64,000 nt of DNA. Origin: Trogon surrucura (Eukaryota > Chordata > Aves > Trogoniformes > Trogonidae). The position numbers and the translations under genes were made by a program. The notes beneath the pieces are model-generated. The model was not told the origin of the DNA. It made no database searches and saw nothing but the letters and a program-made list of their open reading frames with translations. The stretch's first letter is position 1. Each line of letters begins with the position of its first letter. Location of the stretch: assembly GCA_020746105.1 (NCBI GenBank), contig CM036618.1, forward strand, positions 116,319,308-116,383,307, given 5' to 3'. Below, piece after piece: positions 49,001-59,974 of the stretch.

Positions 49001-49940
49001 GTGAGTTAGTACTTTCCTTTTCCAACTGAGCACTGCTGCCTGAAGTTTTGAGGCAAAACAAGATGCAGGTTGATGCAGTATGGCATTCCCAGGGTCTCCA
49101 GTGCTTGGGAAGTCTGTTCTTTGTGAGCATCCTTCTTCAGTTCTCCACCATTGACAGTAAATTTTATACTCTGTTAATTTTGAGGGAGTTGCTTCTCAAT
49201 TTAATGCAGTTGGTTGGGAATGCTGAGTCAGGCCCAAGAGCTTGGGTTTATTGTCGTAACTTACTGCCTTTTGTAGTTTCTGTGAGCCTACATGTATAAA
49301 GCCCATGCTTAACTATTAAAAAAAATACGGGAATTTTGCAGGATGGCTAAAGCTACATTTCACTTCGTTTTGTGTTTTCTCACTTATTTTTTGAAAGTTT
49401 GCAGAAAGGATTAAATGTGTTCTCTAAGAAAAGTGACTAAAATAGATTATCTCCCCCAATCTTGTGTAAACAAGTTTAGAGGCAGAAACAGCTTTATTCT
49501 GGGGGACTTTCCTTGCAAAAAACCGAAAGCTACTCTTGCTCCTCACTCCACCAGTCTCAGAATGCGAATGTCATCTGGCCAAATGCCCAGGACTAAACAC
49601 AGTGCTCTAAACAGGAAAAGAGAAAACAAAAACTTTTAGGACTTTTAAATGTTTGGTGTGGGTTTTTTGGTGTTTTTTGGGTTTTTTTTTTGTTGTTGTT
49701 TTTGTTTTTCATCTAAAATGATGTCTTTGGCTTCTACATTATGCAATTCTGTGCTTTCCAGTAATTAACTCCAGGGCTCTTTGACCCTGACTTTGTTGAA
49801 ACATACTTCCAACACGAAAATAACCCACAGTCTTACTGGTTTTCCTTTCACCCATGATATGTATTATCTATGCTGACGTTCCCTTTCTTAACTTGCCTGT
49901 AGGTCCCATAGCCTTGTCTTCCTCTTAACATGTTACTTAA
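46041..49940. other. gene-free region right of CpG island (probable RIN2 intron 1)
   Basis: No exon was recognised. It holds a CR1 3' fragment (47376-47576), a T-then-A low-complexity stretch (about 47618-47667) and a T-rich run (about 49661-49710). Short open frames have no exon context. Confidence 0.55.
47376..47576 (+). mobile_element. CR1 LINE 3' fragment
   Basis: It begins in the ORF2 C-terminus (frame equivalent to [38 protein letters not shown]). It runs through GGACTTGATGATCTTTCGAG to the octamer end TCTATGATTCTATGA. It is very similar to the matching part of the CR1 at 35-38 kb. Confidence 0.95.
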
Positions 49941-50342
49941 TGTAGGGGAATTTCTTGTGGAGCAGGGCTGCGGTATAACTTTAAAAGTGTGGACAACCCA
50001 GCTTAGGCCTAAACAGAGGCTCTGTCCTTGAAGCTGCCTTGGAACACAGGGAGGAGGAGGTTTTATCTGTTTTGTGAGAGCTTTGCGAGATGCTTGGCTG
50101 GAGGTGCTGGCCCCGGGGGGAGAAGGGAGGGCGAGAGCCGCCTGCATAGTGGAATGGCACTATCCAATAAAACGCTGGCGTGTGTAAACCTGTAACTGAC
50201 CAACTCTGTTAAGGGGCAGGCGCAGGGACACTGCTGAACTGTATATATTGAGCTGTCCGGAGCAATAAAGAGAGGACGATCTGTAGCCATATTGGTGTGA
50301 TGGTCGTTGACTTGGCCGGCTCTCCGAAGGGACCCCTCTTCA
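49941..50342 (+). repeat. 5' LTR of the provirus
   Basis: It starts TGTAGGGGAATTTC. A CCAAT motif lies near 50164, TATATA at 50242-50247 and the AATAAA poly(A) signal at 50264-50269, giving a U3-R-U5 order. The end is set just before the primer-binding site. The last few bases differ from the 3' LTR, so the exact end is uncertain by a few bases. Confidence 0.92.
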
Positions 50343-50344
50343 TC

Positions 50345-50362
50345 TGGCGCCCGAACAGGGAC
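50345..50362 (+). other. primer-binding site (tRNA-Lys type)
   Basis: TGGCGCCCGAACAGGGAC is an 18-base complement of the 3' end of tRNA-Lys(UUU). It lies two bases after the 5' LTR. Confidence 0.95.
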
Positions 50363-50537
50363 CCTCTATGGACGCTTAAATGCGGATTGCTTAAATGTGG
50401 GAAGACTCCGAAGCATCGGACGTGAGCCGATTTGGGAGCCGGAGAGCTGGAGGCAGGAGAGTTCCGGGTGTGACCAAAAGGGCACCGGAGACCAGAGCTT
50501 GAGCGACCAGTCAAGCCCCTGCCAAGGTAAGACCGCG

Positions 50538-50966
50538 ATGGAAACGGACGCGGCAACTCGCCTCCTTAGTATACTCTCTAAGAGAGGAGGAAAAGTAAAG
50601 GAGCGAGACGTATTAGCCCCATGGGCTCGGAAGCGGGAGAAAATGAACGACCCACCATTAATCTTTAGTTCCACGGAATGGCGTGAAGTAGGAGACTTTT
50701 TGTGGGACTGTACTCTAGAGGGAGGAAAAGAAGGAAAGGAAGTGAAAGAACTAGGAACAGTTTGGAAAACCGTAATACGCACTCTAGAAATCATGCAAGC
50801 AGAAAAGAAAGTTGCTGCGGCAGCGATCGAAGCGTTGGGGGGAGGGCAGGAAAGGAAAAAGGCAAAGGAAGAAACTCCCTGCTCGTCCCGACTGGGTCGA
50901 AGAAAAAAAAAAAAAAAGGAGAAACTGCACTGCGTTGCAGAATTAAGACTTTCGTCCTTGAGCTGA
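50538..50966 (+). pseudogene. gag matrix-region remnant
   Basis: The likely gag start ATG at 50538 follows a splice donor (CCAAG|GTAAGA at about 50526). About 120 codons are polar and matrix-like, with a run of charged residues, and end in a lysine-coding A tract. After 50917 the frame enters unrelated sequence and stops at 50966. Longer frames starting inside the LTR are artefacts. The protein is truncated. Confidence 0.7.
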
Positions 50967-51190
50967 GCTCTTTTCTAAACAAGTGCATAACTCTTGCTTG
51001 CTAATTATGAAAAGAGACCCTGACCAGCCAGGTACAGCTCATGTTGAGAGCTTGTCCGTGAGAATGAAGATAAGACGCTTCTTGTACACCAGATGTGCAT
51101 GGGAGTGAACGGGAGAGTGTGATCAAAACAGACCTGGGAAATTCTGCTCTCCCTGTGTGATAACAGCGTGATCGAAGTAATACTTGAGCT
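50918..51190 (+). other. foreign segment inside provirus gag, between A-rich tracts
   Basis: The segment lies between an A-rich tract at 50901-50917 and another at 51191-51230. Gag-like coding resumes after the second tract with lysine codons, as if a single lysine tract had been split. The segment itself has several stops in every frame and no retroviral motif I recognise. Confidence 0.5.
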
Positions 51191-51230
51191 AATAAGAAAA
51201 AAAAAAGAAAAAAAAAAAAAAAAAAAAAAA

Positions 51231-51535
51231 GAGGGGGGAAGAAGGAAGATCAGGATGAACCCCTGAAAGAGATGCTGAACAAACTCGCTGAATTATCAAC
51301 TAGACAGCAAGAAATAGAAGAAACCCTTAAACCAGTTCAGCTCCCCCATTACCATCAGCTCCCTCACTCAAGCCTGATTTTCAAGCTTGAACCATAAAGG
51401 ATCCTTTGCAACAGCGATGGAGCAGTGTCATCAGAGACGCTATAACAGAGGGAGATTGGGAAGCAGCCAGTTCGATTGCGTGTCCTGTTATTATTAACAA
51501 CGGACAAGGGACCTGGGAACCACATGATCCTGCAT
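51231..51535 (+). pseudogene. gag remnants: spacer and capsid start
   Basis: A short frame reads EDQDEPLKEMLNKLAELSTR and on toward a proline-containing stretch, then stops at about 51396. In a nearby frame a capsid-like N-terminus follows, with WSSVIRDAITEGDWEAA and INNGQGTWEPHD, and stops soon after. The order fits gag, but stops and a deletion end it before the rest of capsid. Family assignment is by overall resemblance. Confidence 0.65.
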
Positions 51536-52106
51536 GATGTGGCTGTGCAGCATCCTGTCACTTCAACAGCGCAGCAGCAACACGACCGTGCACTGGGCCT
51601 GCCTGTTGAACCCCTTTGTTTCGCCCAGTGACGTGATGGGACCCTGAGGTACCGATTACCAACAATGATATGGACTGGACTGGTAGAAGATGCTTGCGGC
51701 TGATGGCAGAGCAATTATGGGAAAATGTGACTGTTCTCAATGTTACCTGTTGTATTAATAAGTATCCTCTTTGCGTGACTAACAATGAAGCTTATATTGG
51801 TTGTGTAATCAAAGCCACATAGTAGGTGTTAAGGTTTATGTACTAACCAGCAGAGTGATCTTTCTTTAGCTAGAAGCAAGGCAGGGAAACCAGCTGCCTT
51901 TTGCTTTGTTAGAAGTGTGTGATTAAGGATCAAAGTATGATTTAGGGTGATGGGTGTGAGAACTTTGACAGGATGAATTAAGAGTTTAGTTAAGGCATTT
52001 TTGGTTATTGCAGTTTTAATTGTTATAGGCTTAGTTATGTTTAGTTGTTTGATAAGTATAATCAAGAAAATGATAAGCAAGCTAGCGGACGAAGCCTGGG
52101 TTGTCC
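51536..52106 (+). pseudogene. env remnant: membrane-proximal part and anchor
   Basis: This segment follows the gag-env deletion junction. It contains a short frame with Asn-x-Thr sites and cysteines (near 51700-51820), then a hydrophobic anchor (VIAVLIVIGLVMFSCLIS, 52004-52057) with a basic tail just before the polypurine tract, where a retroviral transmembrane subunit ends. Multiple stops separate the pieces. No surface subunit could be recognised, and the fragment is non-functional. Confidence 0.6.
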
Positions 52107-52123
52107 AAAAAGAAAAAGGGGGA
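52107..52123 (+). other. polypurine tract
   Basis: An A/G-only run ending AAAAAGGGGGA directly before the 3' LTR, in the place used to prime plus-strand DNA synthesis. Confidence 0.9.
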
Positions 52124-52125
52124 TA

Positions 52126-52527
52126 TGTAGAGGAATTTCTTGTGGAGCAGAGGTGCGGTATAACTTTAAAAGTGTGGACAACCCAGCTTAGGCCTAAACA
52201 GAGGCTCTGTCCTTGAAGCTGCCTTGGAACACAGGGAGGAGGAGGTTTTATCTGTTTTGTGAGAGCTTTGCGAGATGCTTGGCTGGAGGTGCTGGCCCCG
52301 GGGGGAGAAGGGAGGGCGAGAGCCGCCTGCATAGTGGAATGGCACTATCCAATAAAACGCTGGCGCGTGTAAACCTGTAACTGACCAACTCTGTTAAGGG
52401 GCAGGCGCAGGGACACTGCTGAACTGTATATATTGAGCTGTCCGGAGCAATAAAGGGAGGACGATCTGTAGCCATATTGGTGTGATGGTCGTTGACTTGG
52501 CCGGCTCTCCGAAGGGACTCTTCTAGA
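52126..52527 (+). repeat. 3' LTR of the provirus
   Basis: It starts TGTAGAGGAATTTC and is collinear with the 5' LTR with five counted substitutions (three within the first 30 bases). AATAAA lies at 52449-52454. The ACTTAA duplication follows at 52528-52533. Confidence 0.93.
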
Positions 52528-52533
52528 ACTTAA

Positions 52534-54463
52534 TGGCTTCTTTTATTGGATGATGCTTTTTGAGCATATGCCAAAATACGTATGGAAATATATTTGAGGA
52601 CAAACATGGGGAAAGCAATGAAAGTACTTTCCTGACTGACTTGAGGGTGTTCGTCCCTGAGCGGACTGGTTCAGCGAGGACTTGGAGCCGTGGAGCCCGT
52701 GAGGACGGCCGGAGACAGATCTGAGCAAGTGACCAGCGCAGCACGTTGGGTCAGTGTGTGGAGAAATGTTAGTTACCCCGGAACAGTACCCCCTATTTTT
52801 CTTCCTGCCCTGCAGATACCTGCTCAGGCACTTAAGGCAAAAGCCAAATGCTCTGGCGTGGGGTGGTTTCCCCTCTGTGGAGCAACAGACAGAATTTCCA
52901 GCTTTTTTTCCAACTCAGCCTGTGCCCTAGGGCCAGTGCAACTAGGTGCTGCCTTTTACTCCAGCCACATGCTGATTCCGTAAATGAGCCTTGGGGAAAC
53001 TTGAATTTAGGAATTAAACCAGGCCCAGATTGAGGTGTGGGCATGCATGCTGCCAGCATTGGATCTACTTGCATGGAAAACTGCTTACTGCTTTTTGCAA
53101 AAAAATTGAGTTTTTAAACCGAATCTATCTTTTATTTATTTATTCATTTATTAATACAACCACAAAAAAAGCGCATAACCTTCACAAAAATAAACGTGCA
53201 TCCTTTTGTCAGCTGGGACCTTGGCACGCTTTACAATGCATAACTTGCTGAGACTGTAATTTTTTGGGAAAACAGATATTGGCATCTATGAGATACCAGC
53301 ACTCAGTAAATGGTTGTAGCAAGCTATTTTAGCTACAGCTAGAATACCTTCTTCACAATGGTCATGGTAGTTAATGCAAGATGAAAAATCATAATTTGAA
53401 TACTTTGAATAGCTTGGGAGAAGGAAGGTGGGGTTCTTGCAGTGTGTTCACTAAGGGCCATGTCTGGTTGGTTTTCCTGTCTAGGAGCCTTCAGGGTGCT
53501 CTAGGTTATTTAAATTTTGTCTGCCTGTGTGCCACACTGTATAGCCCCAACTTTGTACTAGCATCTTTCTAGAGATGGCTGTGTAAAATGGTGGTGGTTT
53601 TGGAAGTTGATAAGAGTTCAGTTTTGGGCGGTCTTAGTAGAAAATGTGAATTTTCAGTGCTGTGATTTTTACTGCTAGTAGTTTGAACTTGATTGACTTA
53701 AATGGTAGCTGCAGTAAAACTCATGCTGAAGTGTTTCTGTGACATGTTAGTCATGGAAGTTGGTGCTGAAGTCTTTGTAAACTCCTTTGAAATACCGGAA
53801 ATCTTAGAAAATTATCTCTGAGCCATGGGTAAACTTTTCCACTAGTTAAATATGTCGGACTTGTAAACTGTTTTGTTAAGTCCATTACAAATGTGTGTCA
53901 AGTGTGTGCTAGCCCCTCTCCCATGTCCCAGGAAGTTGCCATCCCTGCCCACCCTGCCAGGTGAGAAACAGACTGTGACTCTACTTTAAAGTGGGCTCGA
54001 ATCCAGGAATGTTTTAATACAGTAAAAACAATGAACAAAAGTTCTTGCACAGCAGCAATGTGTGAGTCTTACCAACCTGTCTTGAGGGATTACACAGAAA
54101 GCCTCAGTTCTAACTTGTATCTCAGTGGTCTTAGTTTTACATAGTATATATTTCTCTGCGCACTGTGTTGCTTGGAATTTTTGGCTTACTTGATCACAGA
54201 AATAAAATTAAGATTCACCATCAAGTGAGCAGCTAGCTTTACTGTGGTTTATTCATATTTTCTATGTAGTGATTCCATTTTTAATGTGTTTAATGTGTTT
54301 GTTGCATGGATAAATGCACAGCTCAACCATTTTAGCAGGAATTCCCTACAAAGATATTCTCAACATTTGGTTTGTAGTATATGTCCATTAAAATATTGAA
54401 CTTTATCACAAGTTCTTTTCTAGAGGGTATCATCTACCAAGATAAATGTTTGGGTTGTTAGGG
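52534..54463. other. gene-free stretch between provirus and next LTR
   Basis: No exon or repeat was recognised apart from a TTTATT-rich stretch (about 53128-53155). Probably RIN2 intron 1. Confidence 0.5.
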
Positions 54464-54665
54464 TGTGTGGGGATCCATGCGAGGACGGACGACTCGACAC
54501 CAATATGATGTTCCAGTAATTGCCGCTTTATTGCAAAAGTAGCACAGAATTACACTGTTCTTACTTTCCTTAGCAAGCATCATGCGTATCATGATTGGCT
54601 ACAGGCTGCCCAGCACGAGCTGTTCACGCGCCACTCTGACTCCATTGATTGGTGCCTGCCTAACA
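54464..54665 (-). mobile_element. probable solo LTR of a second retrovirus family, antisense
   Basis: Read on the minus strand it begins TGTTAGGCAGG and carries CCAATCA motifs twice. Then comes GCAATAAAGCGG as a poly(A) signal, then a U5-like ATATTGGTGTCGAGTCGTCC, ending in CCCCACACA. The order matches an avian retroviral U3-R-U5, but it is short (about 200 bases), lacks a clear target-site duplication, and is not related to the 49.9-kb LTRs. Confidence 0.55.
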
Positions 54666-54896
54666 AGCTTGCTTATTCTGTGTTTCGTCCAACTGCCTCC
54701 GTAAAGTTGATAATTTTGCAATTTCACGGTCTTGCTGCATCAATGCTTTGTCCTTTGCATGACTCCTACTTACTGACTTGTTTAGTTCTTTACTAGCGTA
54801 TCCAAATAGCAGGACACAACAAGGGTGCAGATTAATTTTTGGATGTCTATATGAAAAATGTGTTTCATGCATGACTGGACATATGTTAGCCATCAC
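54660..54896 (-). other. 78-codon antisense frame abutting the LTR
   Basis: The minus-strand frame has a cysteine-containing hydrophobic patch (HPCCVLLFGY) followed by a charged, helix-prone segment (QQDREIAKLSTLRRQLDE). Its stop codon lies in the first bases of the putative LTR. It may be the end of a retroviral gene or chance. No family was recognised and no purine tract separates it from the LTR. Confidence 0.25.
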
Positions 54897-56844
54897 TTAT
54901 AGTGTATTTCTCTTGTGCTTAATAGTAGTAGCTCTGGAAGGCAGAGAAGTGTTTTAGCTCTATCTCGCTTATCTTTTTCCTTTGTTAAAGCTAGAGCACT
55001 AGCATGTGCACACGTTTTTGGCACGTGTACCAGGCATCTTCCTTTCCTGCTGGTAGTCTTAGAGTTGCCATGCAATAATCCAACCTTAAGAACTATTCAT
55101 TTACTACTCGACAGTTGAGCTGGAGGCATTTTTCTCTCTCTCTTTTTTTTAACATCACAGACTAAGAGCTGTGTCTAAATTTAAGCTGTTATTTAAGGTT
55201 TATTTCAGGCCAAGGAATAGGTAATGTGTTGATTTTGCTGATGCTCTATGTGTTGCTTTTGTGATGTTCTGTGTTTTGTTTAGCATTTAAAGTTGTTTTA
55301 CGTGTTTTAAGAGCAGACAGTAGGTTATAGTTGTCTTTCAGTAGTCACTAATAACGTTCTAATAATTTTTGTTTTGTTTTCTAAATTTTTTTCTAAGATG
55401 CTAAGAAGCACAGCAGCTGTGCTTGCAGTCTTGGTATGCATTTCTGATTGAGATTAACAGGCAGAAGTTGTCAAAAGTTCAGTGAACATGCAGGCTTCGA
55501 ACAAGTATAAATTGCTGCCGAGTTCTGCGTGCAGCGGTAGCACAGGGTGGTCGGTGTTTGGTGCTGTACAAAGAAGCAATGGTAGAAAGCTTAGACTGAC
55601 ATGTCACTGGCAGGATGGGCTAAGGGTGGAAAGAGAAACGAAATTGCAGAGTGAGAGGTGATTTGATGATTTTAAAGCTGGGTCTCTTTCCACTTTGCTG
55701 AAACCTCCATCTATTGCCAAACAATAGATTCCCTGGACGAGAGAGGGACCACTGCAATTATGTTCTGCAGAACTTTTAACTGAAAGGGAGAACGAGGAAA
55801 AAGCAGTTAGCCCTTCAAGCCAAGAAGAAACATGAGAAACGTGAGGTGAGTGTGGGCAGACTGGCAGCTGGCAGCAGCTGCTTCTCTTACACTTTGGACT
55901 GTAAAGGCAAGAGCTTTGCTCCTGGTGGAGCCCTGTAGCAGCATTAGGAATCCCAGCTGATTGTACCATCCCTTCTGGGCTGCTGAAGGAGGAGGGGGTG
56001 GGAGAAGCAGACCAGCAGTCCTTCTAGGCTTATTCTTTCCTGATTGTCAAGGGTACTCAGCGTCAAATGCCAGCTAATTGCTTGGGGGGTGAGGGTGTTG
56101 GCCTCAGCAGGGTCTTTTTGGGCAGCTCCAGTTGTCCTGTGTGCAGGCCGTGGGGGAAATAATGAAGTATGTTTCATTTATGTCTTTAGGAGGAAGCTGA
56201 TCCCAGCTCTTTCATGTTCCCCTTCTCCCCAGGGCTGGAGCAGGACTTAGTGAGGAGATGGAGACGCAGGACTGTGATCCTGCCCACATGAGGTTGTGGT
56301 TCTACCGGCTGTGAAAGATGCTTATTTTCTCCTTAGTACTATGATTTTGGAAGGAAAGCAGAATAGGAAAGAAATAATGAATTTTAGGGGTGGATTGAGT
56401 TCCTCTAACTCAGTCACAGCAGGTCAAGTTACTCACTCGAGAGATTTGTGACTCCCCAGAGACGTGGGTTTGTATTTGTGCAGGGGATATGTCATGGCTG
56501 AGATACAGAAGAATAGAGAGAAATGAACTTGGTGTTTATTTTAAGAGTGATTGGTAGACTTTGAAGCATTTTTTTCGTGTTGTTGAATATAAATTCTTTG
56601 TATAAACAAAGAAGCTGTATAAAAATAACTGGCACCAGATGTAGAAGCAATAAAATAATGCCATGTTAAGTCTTGAAACTGTGGTATGTAACCACAAAAA
56701 TTATTTTAACCCATTGGCAGCTTTCTCTTTATTATCTGCAAAAAGAGAGTGATGGAATTTGTTAGCTGTTAAACAATTTAATTTTTCATTTGAGAAAGGA
56801 CCAAGTAAACCGGTATCTCAGCTCCATATATGCAATGATTGCAA

Positions 56845-56890
56845 ATATTTGTTGCTAGCAGTCATTCATATTTGTTGCTAGCAGTCATGG
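56845..56890. repeat. 23-bp tandem duplication
   Basis: Two adjacent copies beginning ATATTTGTTGCTAGCAGTCA, nearly identical. Confidence 0.9.
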
Positions 56891-57779
56891 GAATCTTCTG
56901 TTACCAGTGTGTCAGCAAGAATTAAACCTAGAAAATATCTTGTCACTTTCTCGGTTTGATTGCATATGATTCATATCAGAAAGAAAAAAAAAAAGCAACA
57001 CTAACAAACTCTTTTATCTGACCCGTGTGCGTAACATAACTCCCCATACAGTCAACATGTGGAGTCACCAATGTGTTTTACTTGAGAATGGTTTGCTGTT
57101 GTCAGTACTCTCACCGTTTCACCATTTCAGCAAATGAAGCTTATTTTCTTCTAACACACTTATTTTGAATTACTCTGTCCTAGGAGAGAGGAGGAAGAAA
57201 ACAAATTGTTTACACAAGCAAACTAGTAGTGGAGAATTAAACACCCACACTTTCTTCTACAGGAGCTCTCCTGCCAGTAGTTTTTTGTGAACTTAAATCC
57301 AGTGAGGAAGGAGAAACTTTTAGTAGTAATCAAACGGGTCTTGATGTGACTGCTGATGCTGCTCACGGAGTAAATTCTGGTGATGATGATATCCCTGATA
57401 CCTCTGGGGTGTCAAAAAGAGGTTGGACAGAGAAGGGAAAACTGCTTATCCCAAAATTTAGGGAGAGGGAGGACCTTTTCTCTCCCTTGTCTGGGTGAAG
57501 ACAGCCTGGGAGAAGCTTTAAATCTTTCTCTTTACTGCAAGAGCCAGTTGGTGGCTGTAGCATCAATACCTGTGTCTTTATACATGGGAGTGTGTACGTC
57601 CTGGACTTCTGAGGGACTGGAGGAAAGGAGCAGGCAGGTGTGTGTTATTGGGGTGATGATCTTGGACCACCATCTCAAATACAAATGTGATGCTGGAAGA
57701 AGGGGTAGGAATGAGATAGCTGCTCAAATGCCAGATCTTGGAGATGTCATAATATGAAATACATCTATCTTTACAGGTT

Positions 57780-58360
57780 CCTTATGCAGATGGCTAGGGA
57801 GAAACGGGGAGAAGAGGACAAGAGCTTTAGTAGGAAGTAGAAGATAGTGAAACTGCAAGATGTGAAGAGAATGGAGTTGGTGGATGGAAAATTGCCGGGT
57901 ACAGGGAATAAAGCTGAGAAAGTCACGGACTTTCATCCCTAGGGGTTCAGCTGCAAGAGTTGAGGGTAAGTTGGGTATAGGGGCTGGGGTAGGAGAGACT
58001 GGGGCTTGTCAGAGTAAGCATAGAGAGAGAGGAGAGAGCTAGTGATGGACAACCTGATGGAAAAAGGGAAGAGGGCCAGGAAAGCAGCAGAAACCTTTGC
58101 ATTGCTGATGAATTGCAAGTCAGCAGTGCCAGAAGATGATGGAGGCACTGAGGTGGTTATCGGAGGGAAAGGTTATAGGGAGAAGTCAGAGGGAACAGTT
58201 GTCCTCCGAAGGAGGATTAAGAAGAGCAACATGAGGACAGGAGGAATGGACCTGTGTTTTTGTGACTTTGGAGTTACACGAAGTGAGGAAGCTGAGTGGA
58301 GGTTAGCATTGTCAGCCCTGTGGTGTACATAGGAAAAACAGGAAGAGGAGTAGAATTAAC
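57780..58360 (+). repeat. purine-rich strand-asymmetric domain
   Basis: The plus strand is strongly enriched in A and G over about 580 bases (repeated GAAGA, GGGAGAA, GAGGA words). Open frames here, including a 96-codon one at 58042, are Lys/Glu/Arg-rich because of this bias and are not called genes. Confidence 0.55.
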
Positions 58361-59625
58361 TTGGGGCAGATATTTCAACAACCTTCAGCTTTGAATTTCC
58401 TGGGTTTCATTGGTATATGTGATAAACCTTTTTTTTTTTCCCATCCACTATATAATCTTTTTCCCCATAAATAAGTAGGATGGAAGAATACACAGTAAAC
58501 AGTGTTTAATAGAATATCATGTCATGTTTGGCTTCTCTCATTTATTTTGTACAAGTATATTTAGAAACTGAGTTGTAGTTTCTTAAGTATTTGTGTATCT
58601 GAAACTCCCTTAAGCGTCTCCCAAATGAATCCCCCCCAGCCCACCAAATAAGCAGTAGTTCAGTTGTATGAAAAACCGTAATTACAAGTAGTATTTCGGA
58701 GCATAGTTGGTCAAAGTTGTGAGTGAATTTTTTTTTATAAAACAATCACTCTTTAAAACCAGTCTTATAGTCTTGATCCTCATAGGAAATATACAGGTGC
58801 CTCAAGTGGTTCTGAAGATCTAAACTTGCTTCCTAATTTTTCCAAATGGGTCAGGCAGGGGCAATATCTTGTCTGTAGGCTTTGTTCTGAAGAACTGTTA
58901 GATTGTCCTTTTTATATCTCTCCCCTACTGGATTCTCCAACAGGCAAGAAATCAAGGCTGTTCAAATTAAGTTTGTTTTATCCCTGTGATCTTCTGTGGT
59001 TTTGGTTTGGGAATTTATTTTTTTGTTATTTATCTGTGGGTGTTTCTTTACTTCTAGTAACTTCATGAAGTAAGTCCAGGCATTTCATCTCCAGTGATGT
59101 GTGTATGGCATAGCTGAAAGGACACAGAGAATGCCGTGCTTTGGGGTTTATCCTGCTTGTTGTGTTGACACGCTTGTGCAGCAGTGAACTGACTCATGGA
59201 CATGGCTCAGTCGGTGTTTTCCACTCCGTGTAGCCAAAGTGTGGTCTAGGAACTTGCGAGGACATCCCGAGCTTGCTGGTAGCTTTCCCTCTGCAGGATA
59301 CAGCTGAGCAGCACTGTGTTGTAGTAGTGTAGAAGGTGTGAAGTCAAGACAATGCTGCATGTTTTCTAAATTGAGTAGCTTGTGGACATCTATTATTTAG
59401 GTCAGTGAAAATTCTCTCTGATATAGGCATAAATGTTTTGCTCTGATATATTTACATGGGAGGTCTTAATATGGAGAGCGATGAGCTTGGTTTAATTAAG
59501 TGAAAGATTTTCTTGTTGTCTTTTCTGCACACCAAATAAATGAATCAAGACGTAAGCACTGTTCTCTTAAGTTTTCCCAGTGAAAATACTTTCTTCTGTT
59601 AATTGAGAAATTAATAACTTTTCAG

Positions 59626-59830
59626 AGTACCAAGTAAAAGATGTTAAGCTCCCGTTGCTGTTGGACCAAGTCCAACAAAGGTGGCTGGAGGATGAGGTAG
59701 CAGCAGGATTTGCAGAGGAGGCCAGCCCGGGCTGCTGGCAGCGTGAGCGTTGTCGCTGGCTGCTGCTACAGGACTTGGTGGTGGCTGCAGCGGTCACTCC
59801 TGCGCTGATGCTCCTCTTTGTATTGCCGAG
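59626..59830 (+). CDS. candidate exon of unknown gene (possible alternative RIN2 5' exon)
   Basis: A 205-base piece lies between AATAACTTTTCAG and GAG|GTAACT. It is open throughout in the frame that reads YQVKDVKLPLLLDQVQQRWL, then EDEVAAGFAEEASPGCWQRE, then RCRWLLLQDLVVAAAVTPAL and MLLFVLPR. GC content and CpG count are clearly higher than in the flanks. The frame is closed immediately outside the splice sites. I recognise no domain. It does not match the RIN2 N-terminus as I know it. It could be a non-coding 5' exon, a lineage-specific exon or chance. Confidence 0.25.
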
Positions 59831-59974
59831 GTAACTTAACCCACTGGCTGATACTCAGTTGCGTAAGTGAGGACTGTGAGGACACTAATGATGAGCACCA
59901 TCTGTGTTTTTTTGCCCTGCTGTAGTGACCTGCAGGTGTGTGTCTTGGGATGTGTTATTGTGTGGCTCCTTAAA

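Larger units (their letters stand above)
49941..52527 (+). mobile_element. internally deleted endogenous retrovirus (provirus)
   Basis: Two direct LTRs flank about 1.8 kb of internal sequence. The hexamer ACTTAA sits immediately outside both ends (49935-49940 and 52528-52533) as the target-site duplication. Within are a primer-binding site matching tRNA-Lys, a splice donor, gag remnants, an env tail and a polypurine tract. The whole pol gene is absent. The LTRs differ at only five positions apart from the last few bases, so insertion is recent by genomic standards. A six-base duplication and a tRNA-Lys primer are typical of betaretrovirus-like (ERVK) elements. It cannot encode replication proteins and is at most a passive element. 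Confidence 0.93.
54897..59625. other. gene-free stretch, mostly unique sequence
   Basis: Contains a 23-bp tandem duplication (56845-56890) and a purine-rich domain (about 57780-58360). A possible 36-base exon-like piece near 55398 was considered and rejected. No RNA gene was seen. Confidence 0.5.

Noticed and set aside
50307..50537. N-terminal extension of the gag frame beginning inside the LTR
   Set aside because: The upstream codons cover the LTR end and primer-binding site. The natural start is the ATG at 50538 after the leader and splice donor.
49848..50556. Minus-strand frames over the LTRs (repeated at 51829-52475 and in the 18.9-kb LTR)
   Set aside because: The same peptide recurs because the LTR is repeated. 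The retroviral coding strand is the plus strand for the provirus.
55398..55434. Tiny exon starting with ATG between CTAAG and GTATGC
   Set aside because: It encodes only a dozen residues, and AT-rich flanks make such acceptor-donor pairs common by chance.
58042..58332. 96-codon plus-strand frame as a gene
   Set aside because: It lies in a purine-rich domain that biases toward Lys/Glu codons, with no splice context or recognised domain.
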